From Ktedonobacter robiniae (lineage in GTDB: Bacteria > Chloroflexota > Ktedonobacteria > Ktedonobacterales > Ktedonobacteraceae), in NCBI RefSeq assembly GCF_016587375.1, contig NZ_BNJG01000002.1, positions 1,240,001 to 1,304,000 on the forward strand: a DNA stretch of 64,000 nucleotides, given 5' to 3'. The position numbers were made by a program, and so were the translations under genes. Under the pieces are notes generated by a model. It was given only the letters and a program-made list of their open reading frames with translations. It was not told the DNA's origin and made no database searches. This document shows positions 34,803-44,800 of this stretch, piece by piece (the stretch's first letter is position 1; each line of letters starts with the position of its first letter).

Positions 34803-36314
34803 ATGGAAGCCTCCACCAGTCTGCATACCGACTTCGATCTCTGTTACCGCGCGGTCTGTAGCCGCGATCCCCGCTTCGACGGGCGCTTCTATACGGCGGT
34901 GACCTCGACGGGCATCTATTGCCGTCCCATCTGCCCGGCGCGTACACCTCAGGCCCGCAACATACGCTTCTTCTCCTCCGCAGCGGCCGCGGAGGCGGCG
35001 GGCTTTCGCGCCTGCCGCCGCTGTCATCCAGAGTCCAGCCCCGGATCCTCGGACTGGAATGTGCGCGCCGATCTCGTGGCGCGGGCCTTGCGCTTGATCG
35101 CCGCTGGCCTGGTGGATAGCGAGGGCGTATCCGGGCTGGCGCAGCGCCTGGCTGTTAGCGAGCGCCATATTCATCGCGAGCTGACCGCCGAGGTCGGAGT
35201 GGGTCCGCTGGCCCTGGCACGCAGTCGCCGTGCCCAGGTCGCGCGCCTGCTCATAGACCAGACCGACCTGCCCCTGACCGAGATCGCCTTTAGCTCGGGA
35301 TTCGCCAGCATCCGCCAGTTCAATGAAACTATGCAACAGCTTTTTGGCTGCGCGCCCTCGGAGTTTCGCCGCCGCCAGATCTCAGAGGGGAATGGCGCAG
35401 GCAAACTGGCACTCCGCCTGCAATATCGCCCACCCTACGCCTTTGGTCCGCTGCTGACCTACCTGGAGAGGCGCGCCCTACCAGGTGTCGAAGAGATCGT
35501 CAATGGTGTCTACCGCCGCACCATCCACCTTGCACGCTCTCAGGGCCTCCTCGAACTGGAGCCCCAGCCCGCCATACACGCGGTCGCGGTACGCCTCTCG
35601 CTGGACAATCTTAATGATGTAAGCACCATCGTCCAGCGCTGTCGCAACCTCTTCGACCTGGACGCTGATCCCAACGCCATCATGCAAATGCTAGAAGCAG
35701 ATCCCCTGCTCGCGCCACTCGTCGTTGCCCTGCCCGGCCTGAGAATTCCCGGCGCCTTCGATGGCTTTGAGCTGGCGGTACGCGCCATTCTTGGGCAGCA
35801 GGTCTCGGTCGCAGGCGCACGCACGCTAGCGGCCCGCGTAGCCCGCGCCACCGGTGAGCCGCTCGCCCAGCCAGATGGCACGCTCACACACTACTTCCCC
35901 ACGCCCGCCCAGCTTATAGAAGGCAGCCTTGATGGCCTGGGCATCACCACCTCACGCATAAAAGCCATCAAGGAGCTGGCGCGTAGCGTAGACGCGGGCG
36001 AGATCGTCCTCGACCGTGGCGCCGACCGCGCAGAGACCGTTGCTCGCCTCCAGGGCCTTCCCGGCGTTGGCCCCTGGACCGCCAGTTACATTGCCATGCG
36101 AGCCCTGGGCGATCCCGACGCCTTCCCCGTCACCGACCTGGGCCTGCGCCGCGCCTTCGAGCAACATAACCTGCCCGCCAGCCCCAAGCATATCGCGGCC
36201 CATGCCGAGGCCTGGCGTCCCTGGCGCGCCTACGCCACCCACTACCTCTGGCACAACCTCGCCTCCTCGAATAAGAGCAAGATAGGAGAAGTTTTTCCCG
36301 ATGTGAGTGAGTAA
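34803..36314 (+). CDS. Ada-N/AraC/AlkA fusion: DNA-3-methyladenine glycosylase II
   Basis: This 503-residue fusion starts with an Ada-type zinc domain (residues 10-85; GIYCRPICPAR and CRRCHPESS supply the four cysteines, of which Ada uses one to accept methyl from phosphotriesters). An AraC helix-turn-helix pair follows at about 95-195 (LAVSERHIHRELTAEVG, IAFSSGFASIRQFNETM). Then come an AlkA N-terminal domain and a HhH-GPD glycosylase domain (RAILGQQVSVAGART, LQGLPGVGPWTASYIAMR, catalytic Asp in FPVTDLGLRR). It both senses methylation and excises alkylated bases. The methyltransferase half of Ada is absent; Ogt is encoded 5 kb away. Confidence 0.94.
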   Translation: MEASTSLHTDFDLCYRAVCSRDPRFDGRFYTAVTSTGIYCRPICPARTPQARNIRFFSSAAAAEAAGFRACRRCHPESSPGSSDWNVRADLVARALRLIAAGLVDSEGVSGLAQRLAVSERHIHRELTAEVGVGPLALARSRRAQVARLLIDQTDLPLTEIAFSSGFASIRQFNETMQQLFGCAPSEFRRRQISEGNGAGKLALRLQYRPPYAFGPLLTYLERRALPGVEEIVNGVYRRTIHLARSQGLLELEPQPAIHAVAVRLSLDNLNDVSTIVQRCRNLFDLDADPNAIMQMLEADPLLAPLVVALPGLRIPGAFDGFELAVRAILGQQVSVAGARTLAARVARATGEPLAQPDGTLTHYFPTPAQLIEGSLDGLGITTSRIKAIKELARSVDAGEIVLDRGADRAETVARLQGLPGVGPWTASYIAMRALGDPDAFPVTDLGLRRAFEQHNLPASPKHIAAHAEAWRPWRAYATHYLWHNLASSNKSKIGEVFPDVSE

Positions 36315-36360
36315 GCTTGATATATATGCAAAGCAAAAAAATTTGAAAACGGGAGGCGTA

Positions 36361-36553
36361 CCCGAGTCCCTCCCCAACACAGCCCCTGGACGGGACGAGA
36401 TCATCTCCGGGCTAGAGCAGGCGACCTTGCTAATAGAGAACGGCACAACTCGCAGACGTGGGCAACGTGGCAGCCTTCGTAGCTTCAGACCAGGCTCGCA
36501 CCATGACCGCCTCCACCGTGAATATCTCCTGTGGCGCGCTTATGGACTACTAA
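36361..36553 (+). pseudogene. Remnant of a short-chain dehydrogenase 3' end
   Basis: The sense fragment PESLPNTAPGRDEII, then one frame over ADVGNVAAFVASDQARTMTA and VNISCGALMDY to a TAA at 36551-36553, matches the usual SDR C-terminus. The N-terminal three quarters are missing and an internal frameshift is present. The surrounding 36315-36957 stretch otherwise holds no intact gene. A second protein-like minus-strand remnant near 36590-36700 (DQAKLLVDLYEQAVLHAAF) was not identified. Confidence 0.65.
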
Positions 36554-36957
36554 GCCACAAGAGACACGATCCGACTCTTTCTTTGCATTTACGAAGCGCT
36601 CGGCTGAGCTGCGAAGGAGCGCGCATAGGCAAACGCCGCGTGGAGGACCGCCTGCTCATAGAGGTCTACGAGGAGTTTGGCCTGGTCGATATCCTGAGGA
36701 ACAACGTTGGCATTTACACCTCTATTTCAATCGCAGTCTGGCTTATTACAAAATAAAAAAACTTCTCTCGCGCTATTGCTCTTCACTTCACGCATAACAA
36801 TACAAATAAAGTAAACACGTCAAAATGATCGTAGAGGATAAACTGATCGGAAAGTGTCCGGTGCCTGTCCTGGGAAATGGTCATCTTTTCTTCTATACTT
36901 TCGATTGTAAGAGATCGTTTAACCAATCTGATGTTTCACAGTCAAGGAGAAAATACC

Positions 36958-37401
36958 ATGCGAAAAGCATTGAAAATGGTGGTGTGCGGTGCACTTCTTC
37001 TGGCGGCACTGTTCTCATTGAGTGCCTTTACCTCTGCACCTTCAGCACATGCAGCAACCCTGGGCATGAATCCTCATACCACGCCAACAGGGACAACGGC
37101 GCATGTTGTATCTTATGCAAGCATTCCGCCTGATGGACCAAATTGTCCAAGAACAGTCCAAAAAGGTGATAGAGGATCAGCTGTGAAGCTCGCGCAACAA
37201 TCCGTGAATTGGTTCTATAACCATACAAACCTTAGAAGCTTAGTCCGTGGTAAGGGTATTCTTCCTATTGCGGAAGATGGGATTTTCGGTCAACGTACAA
37301 AAGACGCTATAATGGCTTTCCAAGAATGGGATTATCCTGCTGCTGGTTCTATCGATGGCATTGTTGGACCAACGACCTGGCATGCTCTCTACCACTGCTA
37401 A
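36958..37401 (+). CDS. Secreted peptidoglycan-binding domain protein
   Basis: This 147-residue exported protein has a Sec signal peptide (MRKALKMVVCGALLLAALFS, cleavage after SAHA at about residue 33). The mature part is one PG_binding_1-type domain (VQKGDRGSAVKLAQQSVNWF, then EDGIFGQRTKDAIMAFQEW and GIVGPTTWHALY). It should bind cell-wall glycan outside the membrane; there is no catalytic domain. The ATG at 36958 follows AAGGAGA. Two cysteines in the mature protein may form a disulfide. Confidence 0.9.
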   Translation: MRKALKMVVCGALLLAALFSLSAFTSAPSAHAATLGMNPHTTPTGTTAHVVSYASIPPDGPNCPRTVQKGDRGSAVKLAQQSVNWFYNHTNLRSLVRGKGILPIAEDGIFGQRTKDAIMAFQEWDYPAAGSIDGIVGPTTWHALYHC

Positions 37402-37446
37402 TACTTCGCTGACGACTGTCATGGGTCTCTAGATCTGAGGCAATCG

Positions 37447-37495
37447 GGATGATGTGAGCGCCTTCCTAGGCACAAGGAAAGCGCTCACATCATCC
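37447..37495. terminator. Hairpin after the peptidoglycan-binding gene
   Basis: GGATGATGTGAGCGC (37447-37461) pairs perfectly with GCGCTCACATCATCC (37481-37495). The 19-nt loop contains a further CTTCC/GGAA pair. Confidence 0.6.
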
Positions 37496-37500
37496 TGGAT

Positions 37501-37698
37501 TCATACACGGCTGACAATTTCAATTGAAGGATACTGTTTGAGCCAGGCGGACACCTGGGCTGCATCCCGATCAGGTAGGACATCGAGTCGGCGATGTCAT
37601 TCAAGGTCGCAAATGATTGCGCCATATCGGTGTCCATGGCGCCATGCCCAATCATCTAAACTCACGACGCGAGGCGGCTCAATAGGATCGTCGTTGAC
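37501..37698 (-). pseudogene. ISL3-family transposase fragment
   Basis: The minus strand reads RVVSLDDWAWRHGHRYGAII, then CDLE, an in-frame TGA, then HRRLDVLPDRDAAQVSAWLK and YPSIEIVSRV before a stop. This is the start of the DDE catalytic region of ISL3 transposases (first Asp in VDDWAW-type motif). Only about 65 codons remain, flanked by unrelated sequence, so it is a decayed scar. The rest of 37402-37861 holds only the hairpin and the next promoter. Confidence 0.75.
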
Positions 37699-37861
37699 GG
37701 AGGCGGCACGCCGTCTAAGCGCCACGAAAGGTGCGGGGGCGACGCATGGATGATATACGATTTCACCCATGGGCCGCCCCCGCCCTTGCTATTCAAGGTC
37801 GTGTATAATTGGAGAGAACTGTTGTTATTTCTCGCTATGTGCCTCATCCTGGAGGGAAGGT

Positions 37862-38374
37862 ATGCCTGTCTCGGTGACTCATTCCAGGCTGATCTATGAC
37901 GCGCTTAAAGCCTGCGATGTCAAAATTATTTCGGCCCTGCCCGAAACCTGGCTCGTACACCTCATTCAGATGGCCGATGATGACCCCGAAGTGACGCTGG
38001 TACGCGTCGCCAAGGAGGAGGAGGCGATTGGCATCTCCGCCGGCGCGCACATAGCGGGCGTCAATTCGGCGCTCCTGATGCAGAATCACGGCTTCTTCGC
38101 CGCCATCAATCCCATCGTCTCCCTTGCTCAGTTGTACAAGATCCCGCTTTTGATGCTTATCAGTTACAGAGGATCCTTCGGTGAGCGTGATCCCTGGCAG
38201 ACCCAGGGCGGGCTGGCTACCGAGCCGCTCTTGCGCGCCCTGAATATCCCCACTACCCAACTGCGTCATCCCGAGGATGTGCCGCGCTGTATCAAAGAGG
38301 CTCAGACCCTCGCCCTGGCTTCGCTGCACCCGGTCGCTGTCCTGCTCTCGCGCGAGCTTATGTGGGAGGATTAG
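37862..38374 (+). CDS. TPP enzyme N-terminal subunit, sulfopyruvate/phosphonopyruvate decarboxylase-like (alpha)
   Basis: This 170-residue protein corresponds to the pyrimidine-binding domain of thiamine-diphosphate enzymes. RVAKEEEAIGISAGAHIAG holds the glutamate that activates the cofactor, followed by LLMQNHGFFAAINPIVSL. It matches the ComD-like subunit of split sulfopyruvate decarboxylases. The ATG at 37862 follows GGAGGGAAGG. The second subunit starts 2 bp after its stop, so the two are translationally coupled and form one enzyme. Confidence 0.85.
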   Translation: MPVSVTHSRLIYDALKACDVKIISALPETWLVHLIQMADDDPEVTLVRVAKEEEAIGISAGAHIAGVNSALLMQNHGFFAAINPIVSLAQLYKIPLLMLISYRGSFGERDPWQTQGGLATEPLLRALNIPTTQLRHPEDVPRCIKEAQTLALASLHPVAVLLSRELMWED

Positions 38375-38376
38375 CC

Positions 38377-38955
38377 ATGTTACGCATCGACGCGCTTAAA
38401 GCAATTTATCCCGAGTTGGAGCGCTGCATAGTCGTCACGATCATGGGCGCGGTCGCCGCCGAGCTCTACTCGCTTGGTCATCGCCACAACTTCTTCTACC
38501 TGGAGCACGCTATGGGGCTGGCCTCCTCGATGGGTCTGGGCATCGCGCTCTCCCTACCAGAACACCCGGTGGTGGTACTGGATGGCGATGGCTCGCTCCT
38601 GATGAACCTGGGGACTCTGAGCACGATGGCTCGCTATCAACCAGGCAACCTGCTCCATATCGTCTTCGATAACGAGAGCCTGCTATCGGTCGGCGGCTTC
38701 CCCACAGCGACGGCGGTCCATACAGACCTCGCGGGTATCGCGCAGGCCTCCGGCATTCCCAGGGTCGCACGCGCCAACACGCCCGAGGAGCTTCATGCCT
38801 GTGTGCGCGAGGCCCTGGCCAGCCACACCCTTACCACCTGCGTCTCTAAAGTCGAGGCCATCGGCCCCAAGACCTTCGCCATGGACCTGCCCCTGCTGGA
38901 GAACCGCTTCCAGTTCAAGCGCTACCTGGAGACCCTGCGCCAGCCAGGGCGCTAA
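38377..38955 (+). CDS. TPP enzyme C-terminal subunit, sulfopyruvate/phosphonopyruvate decarboxylase-like (beta)
   Basis: This 192-residue protein is the diphosphate-binding domain. EHAMGLASSMGLGIAL is followed by the Mg/TPP motif VLDGDGSLLMNLGTLSTM (GDGS..N). It is ComE-like, and together with the upstream alpha subunit would decarboxylate a 2-oxo acid carrying a sulfo- or phosphono-group; substrate choice is inference. GGAGG in the end of the preceding gene serves as its ribosome-binding site. Confidence 0.87.
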   Translation: MLRIDALKAIYPELERCIVVTIMGAVAAELYSLGHRHNFFYLEHAMGLASSMGLGIALSLPEHPVVVLDGDGSLLMNLGTLSTMARYQPGNLLHIVFDNESLLSVGGFPTATAVHTDLAGIAQASGIPRVARANTPEELHACVREALASHTLTTCVSKVEAIGPKTFAMDLPLLENRFQFKRYLETLRQPGR

Positions 38956-38970
38956 ATGACTCCAGAGGTT

Positions 38971-39141
38971 GGTAGGGACCAGCTTTAGCGCGTCCGAACG
39001 CCATTTATAGCAGTGCGGCGCTAGCCTGATTGTTGCCAGATCGCAAGGTAAACTATCCCAAGACAGGTCGAAGCAAAAACGTTTTGGGCTAACGCCGAAG
39101 TGCGATGAATCGCCTTCGGGCGCGCTGAAGCTGGTCCCTAC
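38971..39141. repeat. MITE-like element, family 2, copy 2
   Basis: This is a 171-bp element with imperfect terminal inverted repeats of about 50 bp (GGTAGGGACCAGCTTTAGCG against the complement of CGCTGAAGCTGGTCCCTAC). It is more diverged from copies 1 and 3 inside the arms. It fills the gap between the TPP enzyme genes and the cyclase. Confidence 0.75.
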
Positions 39142-39193
39142 GGGCTTCTGGATCCGTTCCGCTCAAACATTCACACAGATGGAGGTTACAATT

Positions 39194-39987
39194 ATGGCAA
39201 CTCCCGACAACGCTATTTTACTGCAACTAGTACAGGAACTAGCCAGTGGTCGCCTGCGCGTTATTGATCTCACTACGCCACTGGGCCCGATACCCCTGTC
39301 ATTGATCTGCCGCCCCAGTTCGCGCCCTCGCCCGGCCTGACCCTCGCCGAGATTTCGCGCTATGACGAGCGCGGCCCCGCCTGGTACTGGAACATCCTCA
39401 ACCTGGGCGAGCATACTGGAACGCACTTCGATGCCCCGGTCCACTGGATCACAGGCAAGGACCTCCCCAATAACACGACCGATACCATTGAGCCACGCAA
39501 CTTTGTCGCGCCAGCCTGTGTCATTGATGCTACCAGGCAGGTCAGCCAGAGCCCCGATTTCTTGCTCAGCATTGAAGATGTACAGCGCTGGGAAGAGCAA
39601 CATGGGCGCATCCCCACAGGCTCCTGGCTCCTCTACCATACCGGCTGGAGCCATCGCCACGGGCGTGAGGCCTTCCTCAACGAGCGCGAGGACGGCGCGC
39701 ACTCGCCTGGGGTACACAAGAACTGTATCCAGTTCCTCATTCAGGAGCGCGGCATCCTCGGCCTGGGCGTGGAGACGGTCGGCACCGACGCGGGCCAGGC
39801 GGGAGGCTTCGATCCCCCCTTCCCCTCACATACCTTCCTGCATGGTGCAGGCAGGTTTGGCCTGACCAGCCTCATCAACCTGGACCAGCTCCCACCCACG
39901 GGCGCCATCGTGCTCGCCGCCCCACTCAAGATCGTCAACGGCTCCGGCAGTCCTCTACGCGTCCTCGCCATCGCGCCCGGCAAGTAG
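39194..39987 (+). pseudogene. Cyclase family protein (kynurenine formamidase-like) with a -1 frameshift
   Basis: ATG 39194 follows GGAGG and reads to LRVIDLTTPLGP. At a CCC run (39286-39288) one base appears missing, and the sense continues one frame over as DTPVIDLPPQFAPSPGLTLA and on to 39987. The metal-binding motif GEHTGTHFDAPVHW and the later SHTFLHGAG region are intact. Restored length is about 264 residues. The family contains metal-dependent hydrolases such as arylformamidase. As written only 49 codons would be made from the first start. Its end overlaps the convergent monooxygenase by 33 bp. Confidence 0.82.
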
Positions 39988-41592
39988 CGCCCTGCACACC
40001 TGCTTAAGTTCGCCGCTCTGCTCCTGGGCACGCCAGGCGATGTAGCCGTCGGGGCGGACCAGGAGCGCGCCGCTGGGCGAGATGCCAGCCAGGGCGGGCC
40101 AGCGATTCTCGGCATCGAGGAGGTCGCCATCCGCGCCTATACGGTAGGTCTGGATATCGAGATTCAGGTCTTGCGCGATCTCCTGAGCCGCCTCGTGCCA
40201 TTTGTAACCCTCGGGGCCAGCCAGGAGCACAAAGCCTGTGCCACAGAGGTCAAGCGTCGAGATGGCCTGGCCCTGGCGCTCTACCCAGAGGTGAGGGACA
40301 CGCGTGCCGGGTCGCCCGTCCAGGTCCAGGTCGCTGCTGATGGGTGCCTGGTCGGGAATGATAGCCTGAGAAGGCTCGCCATAGCTGTAGTAGCCCAGGA
40401 TACGAGTGAAGCGATTGGCGATGTCACCGGGCACCCCCTGCTTATTCATGGACATCAGGCCGGAATCATCAGCTGCCGCGGCCGACTCCGCCGCCGCGAG
40501 GTAGTCGACCGGGTGGCGCTCAGCATTATAGCTCACGAGCAGGTCGGGGTCAGCCACCCCTTTGAGAACAAGTCCTAGCTTCCAGATCAGGTTATTGACA
40601 TCGGCGATGCCGCTATTGGCGCCTTGCCCACCCCAGGGAGGCATCTGGTGCGCGGCATCCCCGGCGAAGAAGACACGCCCATGCTGAAAATTGTCCATTA
40701 CGCGCATGGCCGATTCCCAGGGCATGATGCTCTTGACCTCAATCTCGATATCTGGTAGCCCCAGGGCAATACGCACCAGCTCCTTGCAGCGCTCGGGCGT
40801 AAACTGCTCGGCACTCATGCCCTGGCCTGGATCATAGCCAATGTGGAAGACCCAGGCGTCCGACAGGTTGATCGAGGTAAAGAGGCCATGCACCAGGGGA
40901 TTATTGATGGTGCAGAGGCTAAACTCGCGCTCATGCACCAGCTCACGCAGGTCTGCCTTGAATAGAACGTTGATCAGGTGTCCCAGCGAGCCTTTCCCAC
41001 TTACTGAGCAACCAAGCTTCTGACGAATTGGGCTATTGGCCCCATCCGCAGCGATCATATAATCGGCCTGCACAGTGCTCTCTTGCCCGGTCGAGCGGTC
41101 GCGGATCGTGGCCGTGACTCCCTCCTCATTCTGCGTAAAGGAGGTTAGCTCTGTGAAGAAGCGCAGATCGCCTCCCCGCTGGCGGGCACTCGCCAGCAGA
41201 ACCGGCTCAAGCTCGTCCTGGGTGACGCGTGTGCCTGCGGTAGGGCTGACCTCGCCCAGTGAGCCAACCATGCCACCAAAGGCAGCGCGAGCCTTAGGCG
41301 CCTGAAAGCCGTCCAGGGCCTCGACCAGGGTTGAACCATTCAAGATACCCATGGCGGGCGCCAGTGAGGCGCCCGCCTCGCGTACCGCCTCCTCCAGGCC
41401 CAGGGTTCGATACAGCTCCATCGTGCGGTTATTGACTCCACGCGCGCGAGGATGGATCGAGGTGCCACTATGGCGCTCCACCAGGAGGAAGGGAATATCC
41501 TGCTGCAACAGGAACAGCGACGCGGAGAGTCCCACGATGCCACCGCCCACGATCAAGACTGGAACCCGGAGGGTTGTGTTATTGTTATTCAT
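39955..41592 (-). CDS. FAD-dependent aromatic monooxygenase
   Basis: This 545-residue group A flavoprotein hydroxylase has the dinucleotide fold VLIVGGGIVGLSASLFLLQQ at residue 12, the DG motif YMIAADGANSPIRQKLG near 180 and GRVFFAGDAAHQMPPWGGQG near 300. A C-terminal thioredoxin-like domain as in phenol hydroxylase/TfdB follows from about 420. It would hydroxylate a phenolic compound with NAD(P)H. Together with the neighbouring TPP decarboxylase and cyclase it suggests a small catabolic cluster, which is inference. Confidence 0.92.
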   Translation of the reverse strand: MNNNNTTLRVPVLIVGGGIVGLSASLFLLQQDIPFLLVERHSGTSIHPRARGVNNRTMELYRTLGLEEAVREAGASLAPAMGILNGSTLVEALDGFQAPKARAAFGGMVGSLGEVSPTAGTRVTQDELEPVLLASARQRGGDLRFFTELTSFTQNEEGVTATIRDRSTGQESTVQADYMIAADGANSPIRQKLGCSVSGKGSLGHLINVLFKADLRELVHEREFSLCTINNPLVHGLFTSINLSDAWVFHIGYDPGQGMSAEQFTPERCKELVRIALGLPDIEIEVKSIMPWESAMRVMDNFQHGRVFFAGDAAHQMPPWGGQGANSGIADVNNLIWKLGLVLKGVADPDLLVSYNAERHPVDYLAAAESAAAADDSGLMSMNKQGVPGDIANRFTRILGYYSYGEPSQAIIPDQAPISSDLDLDGRPGTRVPHLWVERQGQAISTLDLCGTGFVLLAGPEGYKWHEAAQEIAQDLNLDIQTYRIGADGDLLDAENRWPALAGISPSGALLVRPDGYIAWRAQEQSGELKQVCRALLAGRDGEDA

Positions 41593-41731
41593 GGTTTTGC
41601 TCGCTTTCTATGAGAAGCTTTGTGTTTGCGCTCCGTTGATGTTGCAAGTATAGATCGTTAGGGGGCAAGGGGGCATCGCCCGGGCGGGTGAACGGGAGGA
41701 TGATTATTGCGGGAGGGCTTGAATGTTAGGG

Positions 41732-41795
41732 AATACCGAGTAGCCGCGTACGCCAGTAGCGGGTTCGCTACTGGCGTACGCGGCTACTCGGTATT
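41732..41795. terminator. Perfect 30-bp hairpin after the LuxR regulator gene
   Basis: The arms 41732-41761 and 41766-41795 are complementary with a GGTT loop. The right arm ends 8 bp from the minus-strand stop at 41804. The sequence TAGCCGCGTACG in the arm also appears, unpaired, near 52180-52195. Confidence 0.62.
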
Positions 41796-41803
41796 TCGCA
41801 TAT

Positions 41804-44800
41804 TTAAACCAGCTTCAATTGCCGGGCAGCCTCGCTGGCCTCGACGCGATTGCTGACATTGAGCTTGCGGTAGATACTCTGGAGCTGAGTCTTGACAGTG
41901 TTGATGGAGACGACGAGTTCGTTGGCAATCTCCGGGTTGGAGCGGCCAGCCACGAGCAGGCGCAACACACGCGCCTCCTGTGAGCTTAACGCCTCGCTTA
42001 GCTCCACAGCGGAGCTGCCCCGGGTCAGCATTTGTAGGAGTTCGCGCACGAAACGGAGTGGGGTCTCGCCCTGAAGCTCTGGCAGCAAGGAACGCAGGAG
42101 CGGGACCAGTTCTTCACCCTCGTCCAGGAAGAGGCGGAGGTAGTTTTCGGGGGCGGCCTGGAGTACGACCTCCTGCACGAGTCTCCTGGCTTCACGCACC
42201 TGGTGCAATCCTGCATGCGCCCGCGCCATAAGAAGCTTCATCTTTAATGCTCTGTCGATACGCCCCGCGCCCTGGGCTTGCAGCGAGAGAGCAACCAGGC
42301 GCAATAGAACTTCCTCATACTGGCCCTGCACAAGCTCGTAGCGAGTAATAAGTAGCTCTTCTTTCTCTGCAAAGAGGGGTGGGAAAGGCTCTTCGTTCTG
42401 TTCCCGATCCTTCAGCCAGCGCTCAACCGCTACCAGGTCGCCAACTACAAGATGTAAATAGGCCTGGACCGCCTGGACCTGGCGATAGAGCTGGGTATGC
42501 AGAGGCGTGAGGCCAGGCTGTATCCCAGCCTGAAGCTCGCTCAATAGCTGCAACGCGCCCCCGTTGTCGCCACGTGCCTGCCGGATATCTACTAGAAGGA
42601 GCGAGGCATAGACAATTGTCTCTTCCACCTGGATCTGCTTTGCCAGGACCAGGGCCTCCTGCGCCTGTTGCTCCGCCTCGTCGAGCCTATTCCAGGCATA
42701 GGAGAGGTGCGCTAGCTCCAGCAAGGCATCAGAGATATCGTCGCGATCCTCATCTTCACGCGCCTGTGCCAGGAGGGGCCGCAGGTGTGCCCCCGCCTGG
42801 TGCAGCACGACCTGCTCGCGGCAGATGCGGCTATAGATAATAACGCCTGGTCGCGTAAAGGAACGCCTTGGTGGTAGCACAGCTGGCGTAGGACGAGGCT
42901 GAAAGAAGTCTCGCGCGCCATTGAGCTGCCCCGAGAGATACAGGTGTGTACCAATGACGCTCAAGCTGATGGGGCGCCACATAGAGGAATCTTCAGGAAG
43001 ATAAGTGAGCGCCTCTTGCGCCAGTTCTATAGCCTCGTTGATCGCACCATACTGCCTGGCAAGTATCGCGCGATAGCTCAGAACCTCTCCCAGGCGCGGC
43101 ATGTTCCCTTCGCGCTGCCAACCCTCCTGAGCCATGTCCAGGCTCTTCATAAGGAGCCAGCCCTTCTCCTCCGTCAACGGTATCTCATCCAGCACAAAGG
43201 TGTAGAGCAGAGCATTGGCATAACTAAAACAGAGCATGGGATGCTTGCGCAGCATATCTTCAGGAAGCTGAGCCAACCAGCGACAAAGGGTGTGGAACTC
43301 GTTGATAATAAAATGTTCCCTCGGTCGTTGGGGATGGATGCTCTCGACCAGCTGCTCAATAAGATCAGCGGAGCGCGTGATATCATGTGCGCGTAGCGCC
43401 GCTTCGACCGCCTCGATAGGCATCTGGTGCTGCTCAAACCAGAGGCTGGCCTTCCGCGCCAGGTCTCGTAGCGTCTCCTCGCCCAGGCAGGTGCGCGCCT
43501 CGGCCTGCATCGCCTCGGCGAAGAGAGGATAATAGCGGTACCAGCGCTCGCCCTCCCCTCCCTCAAGCTCTTCTAGAAAGAGGCCCGCACGCGCCAGGAC
43601 TTCTAGCAATTCGGCGCTCTCCTCGCGCTCGGTCAGCGCCGCGCAGAGCGAGCCACTCACGCGGCTCAGAATGCTCGTGCGCAGGAGTAGAGACTGGAGC
43701 GGCTCTGGCTGTGAAGCCAAAATTTCTTGCACAAAGTAGTCTTGAAAAGAGCGCTGCTCGCCCGTAAGGCGCAGAATATATTGCTCGACCTCCTGCGGCG
43801 TCCGCTTGCCACGCACGGCCAGCGAGAGCAGGCGCAGTCCGGCGACCCACCCCTCCAGGTGCTTTTCCAGGTGGTGCAGGGCCTCAGCCGAGCAGGCATA
43901 TGGCAGAGCCTGGCGCAGAAAATCCGCCATCTCCTCCCGCGAGAAACGCAGATCGTTTGTGTAGAGGTCAGAGAGTTCACCCCTGGCACGCCAGCGTATA
44001 AGCGGCAGAGGTGGCGCGCTCCGTGACAGCAGTAGGATATGTACCTTAGGGGGAAGATGTTCGATAAAAGAGGTCAACGTCGTATGGACGCGCGCCTCCG
44101 TGACCACATGATAGTCATCGAGTACCAGCAGGCTCTCCTCAGCCAGTTGAGCCAGCTCATTCAACAGCGTAGTCATGATAGCCTCAAAAGAGGGCGTCGC
44201 GAAGGGAGAAGGAGGCACGGCTGAGAGCAACGCCAGGGACTCTGTTCCCAGATCCGGCGCAAGGCGCTGGCAGGCCATAATCATATAGCGCCAGAAGCGC
44301 ACCGGGTCGTTATCACCATCTTCTAGCGAAAGCCAGGCCACGGGCGTCTGCGCGTGACGCGCATTCAGCCATTGTCGCACCAGGATCGATTTGCCAAAGC
44401 CCGCCGGGGCACACACCAGCGTTACCTTCTCTCCCCAACCCGCATCGAGAAGCGCGAATAGACGCGAGCGCTCAACGGGAAAGGCGGGGAGGCGCGGAGG
44501 CTGCAACTTGCTATCCAGCAGCGAGGAGACCGTGGATACCGAACCCGAGGACACCTGGCTGACAGGTACATTAATCTGAGGGCTATTCTCCACACCTACC
44601 TTGGGCATGGCTACCTGGGGAGAAAACTCCGCGACCTGCTCCAGCCTGGCGGGCGTTAACTCCGCGTGGCGACCAATATAGCGCTTGCTTGTGTGCCCAT
44701 TAAGCGAGCGATAAGCGTACCAGTAGCTATCACCCCGCTGCATCTTCTCCCTGCGCACCGTGCAGTGCGGCCCCAGGCGACTGATAAAGGCGAACGAAGC

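Noticed and set aside
34701..35336. Minus-strand ORF over the Ada-AlkA gene
   Set aside because: Antisense to a well-supported fusion protein; composition is that of a GC-rich shadow frame.
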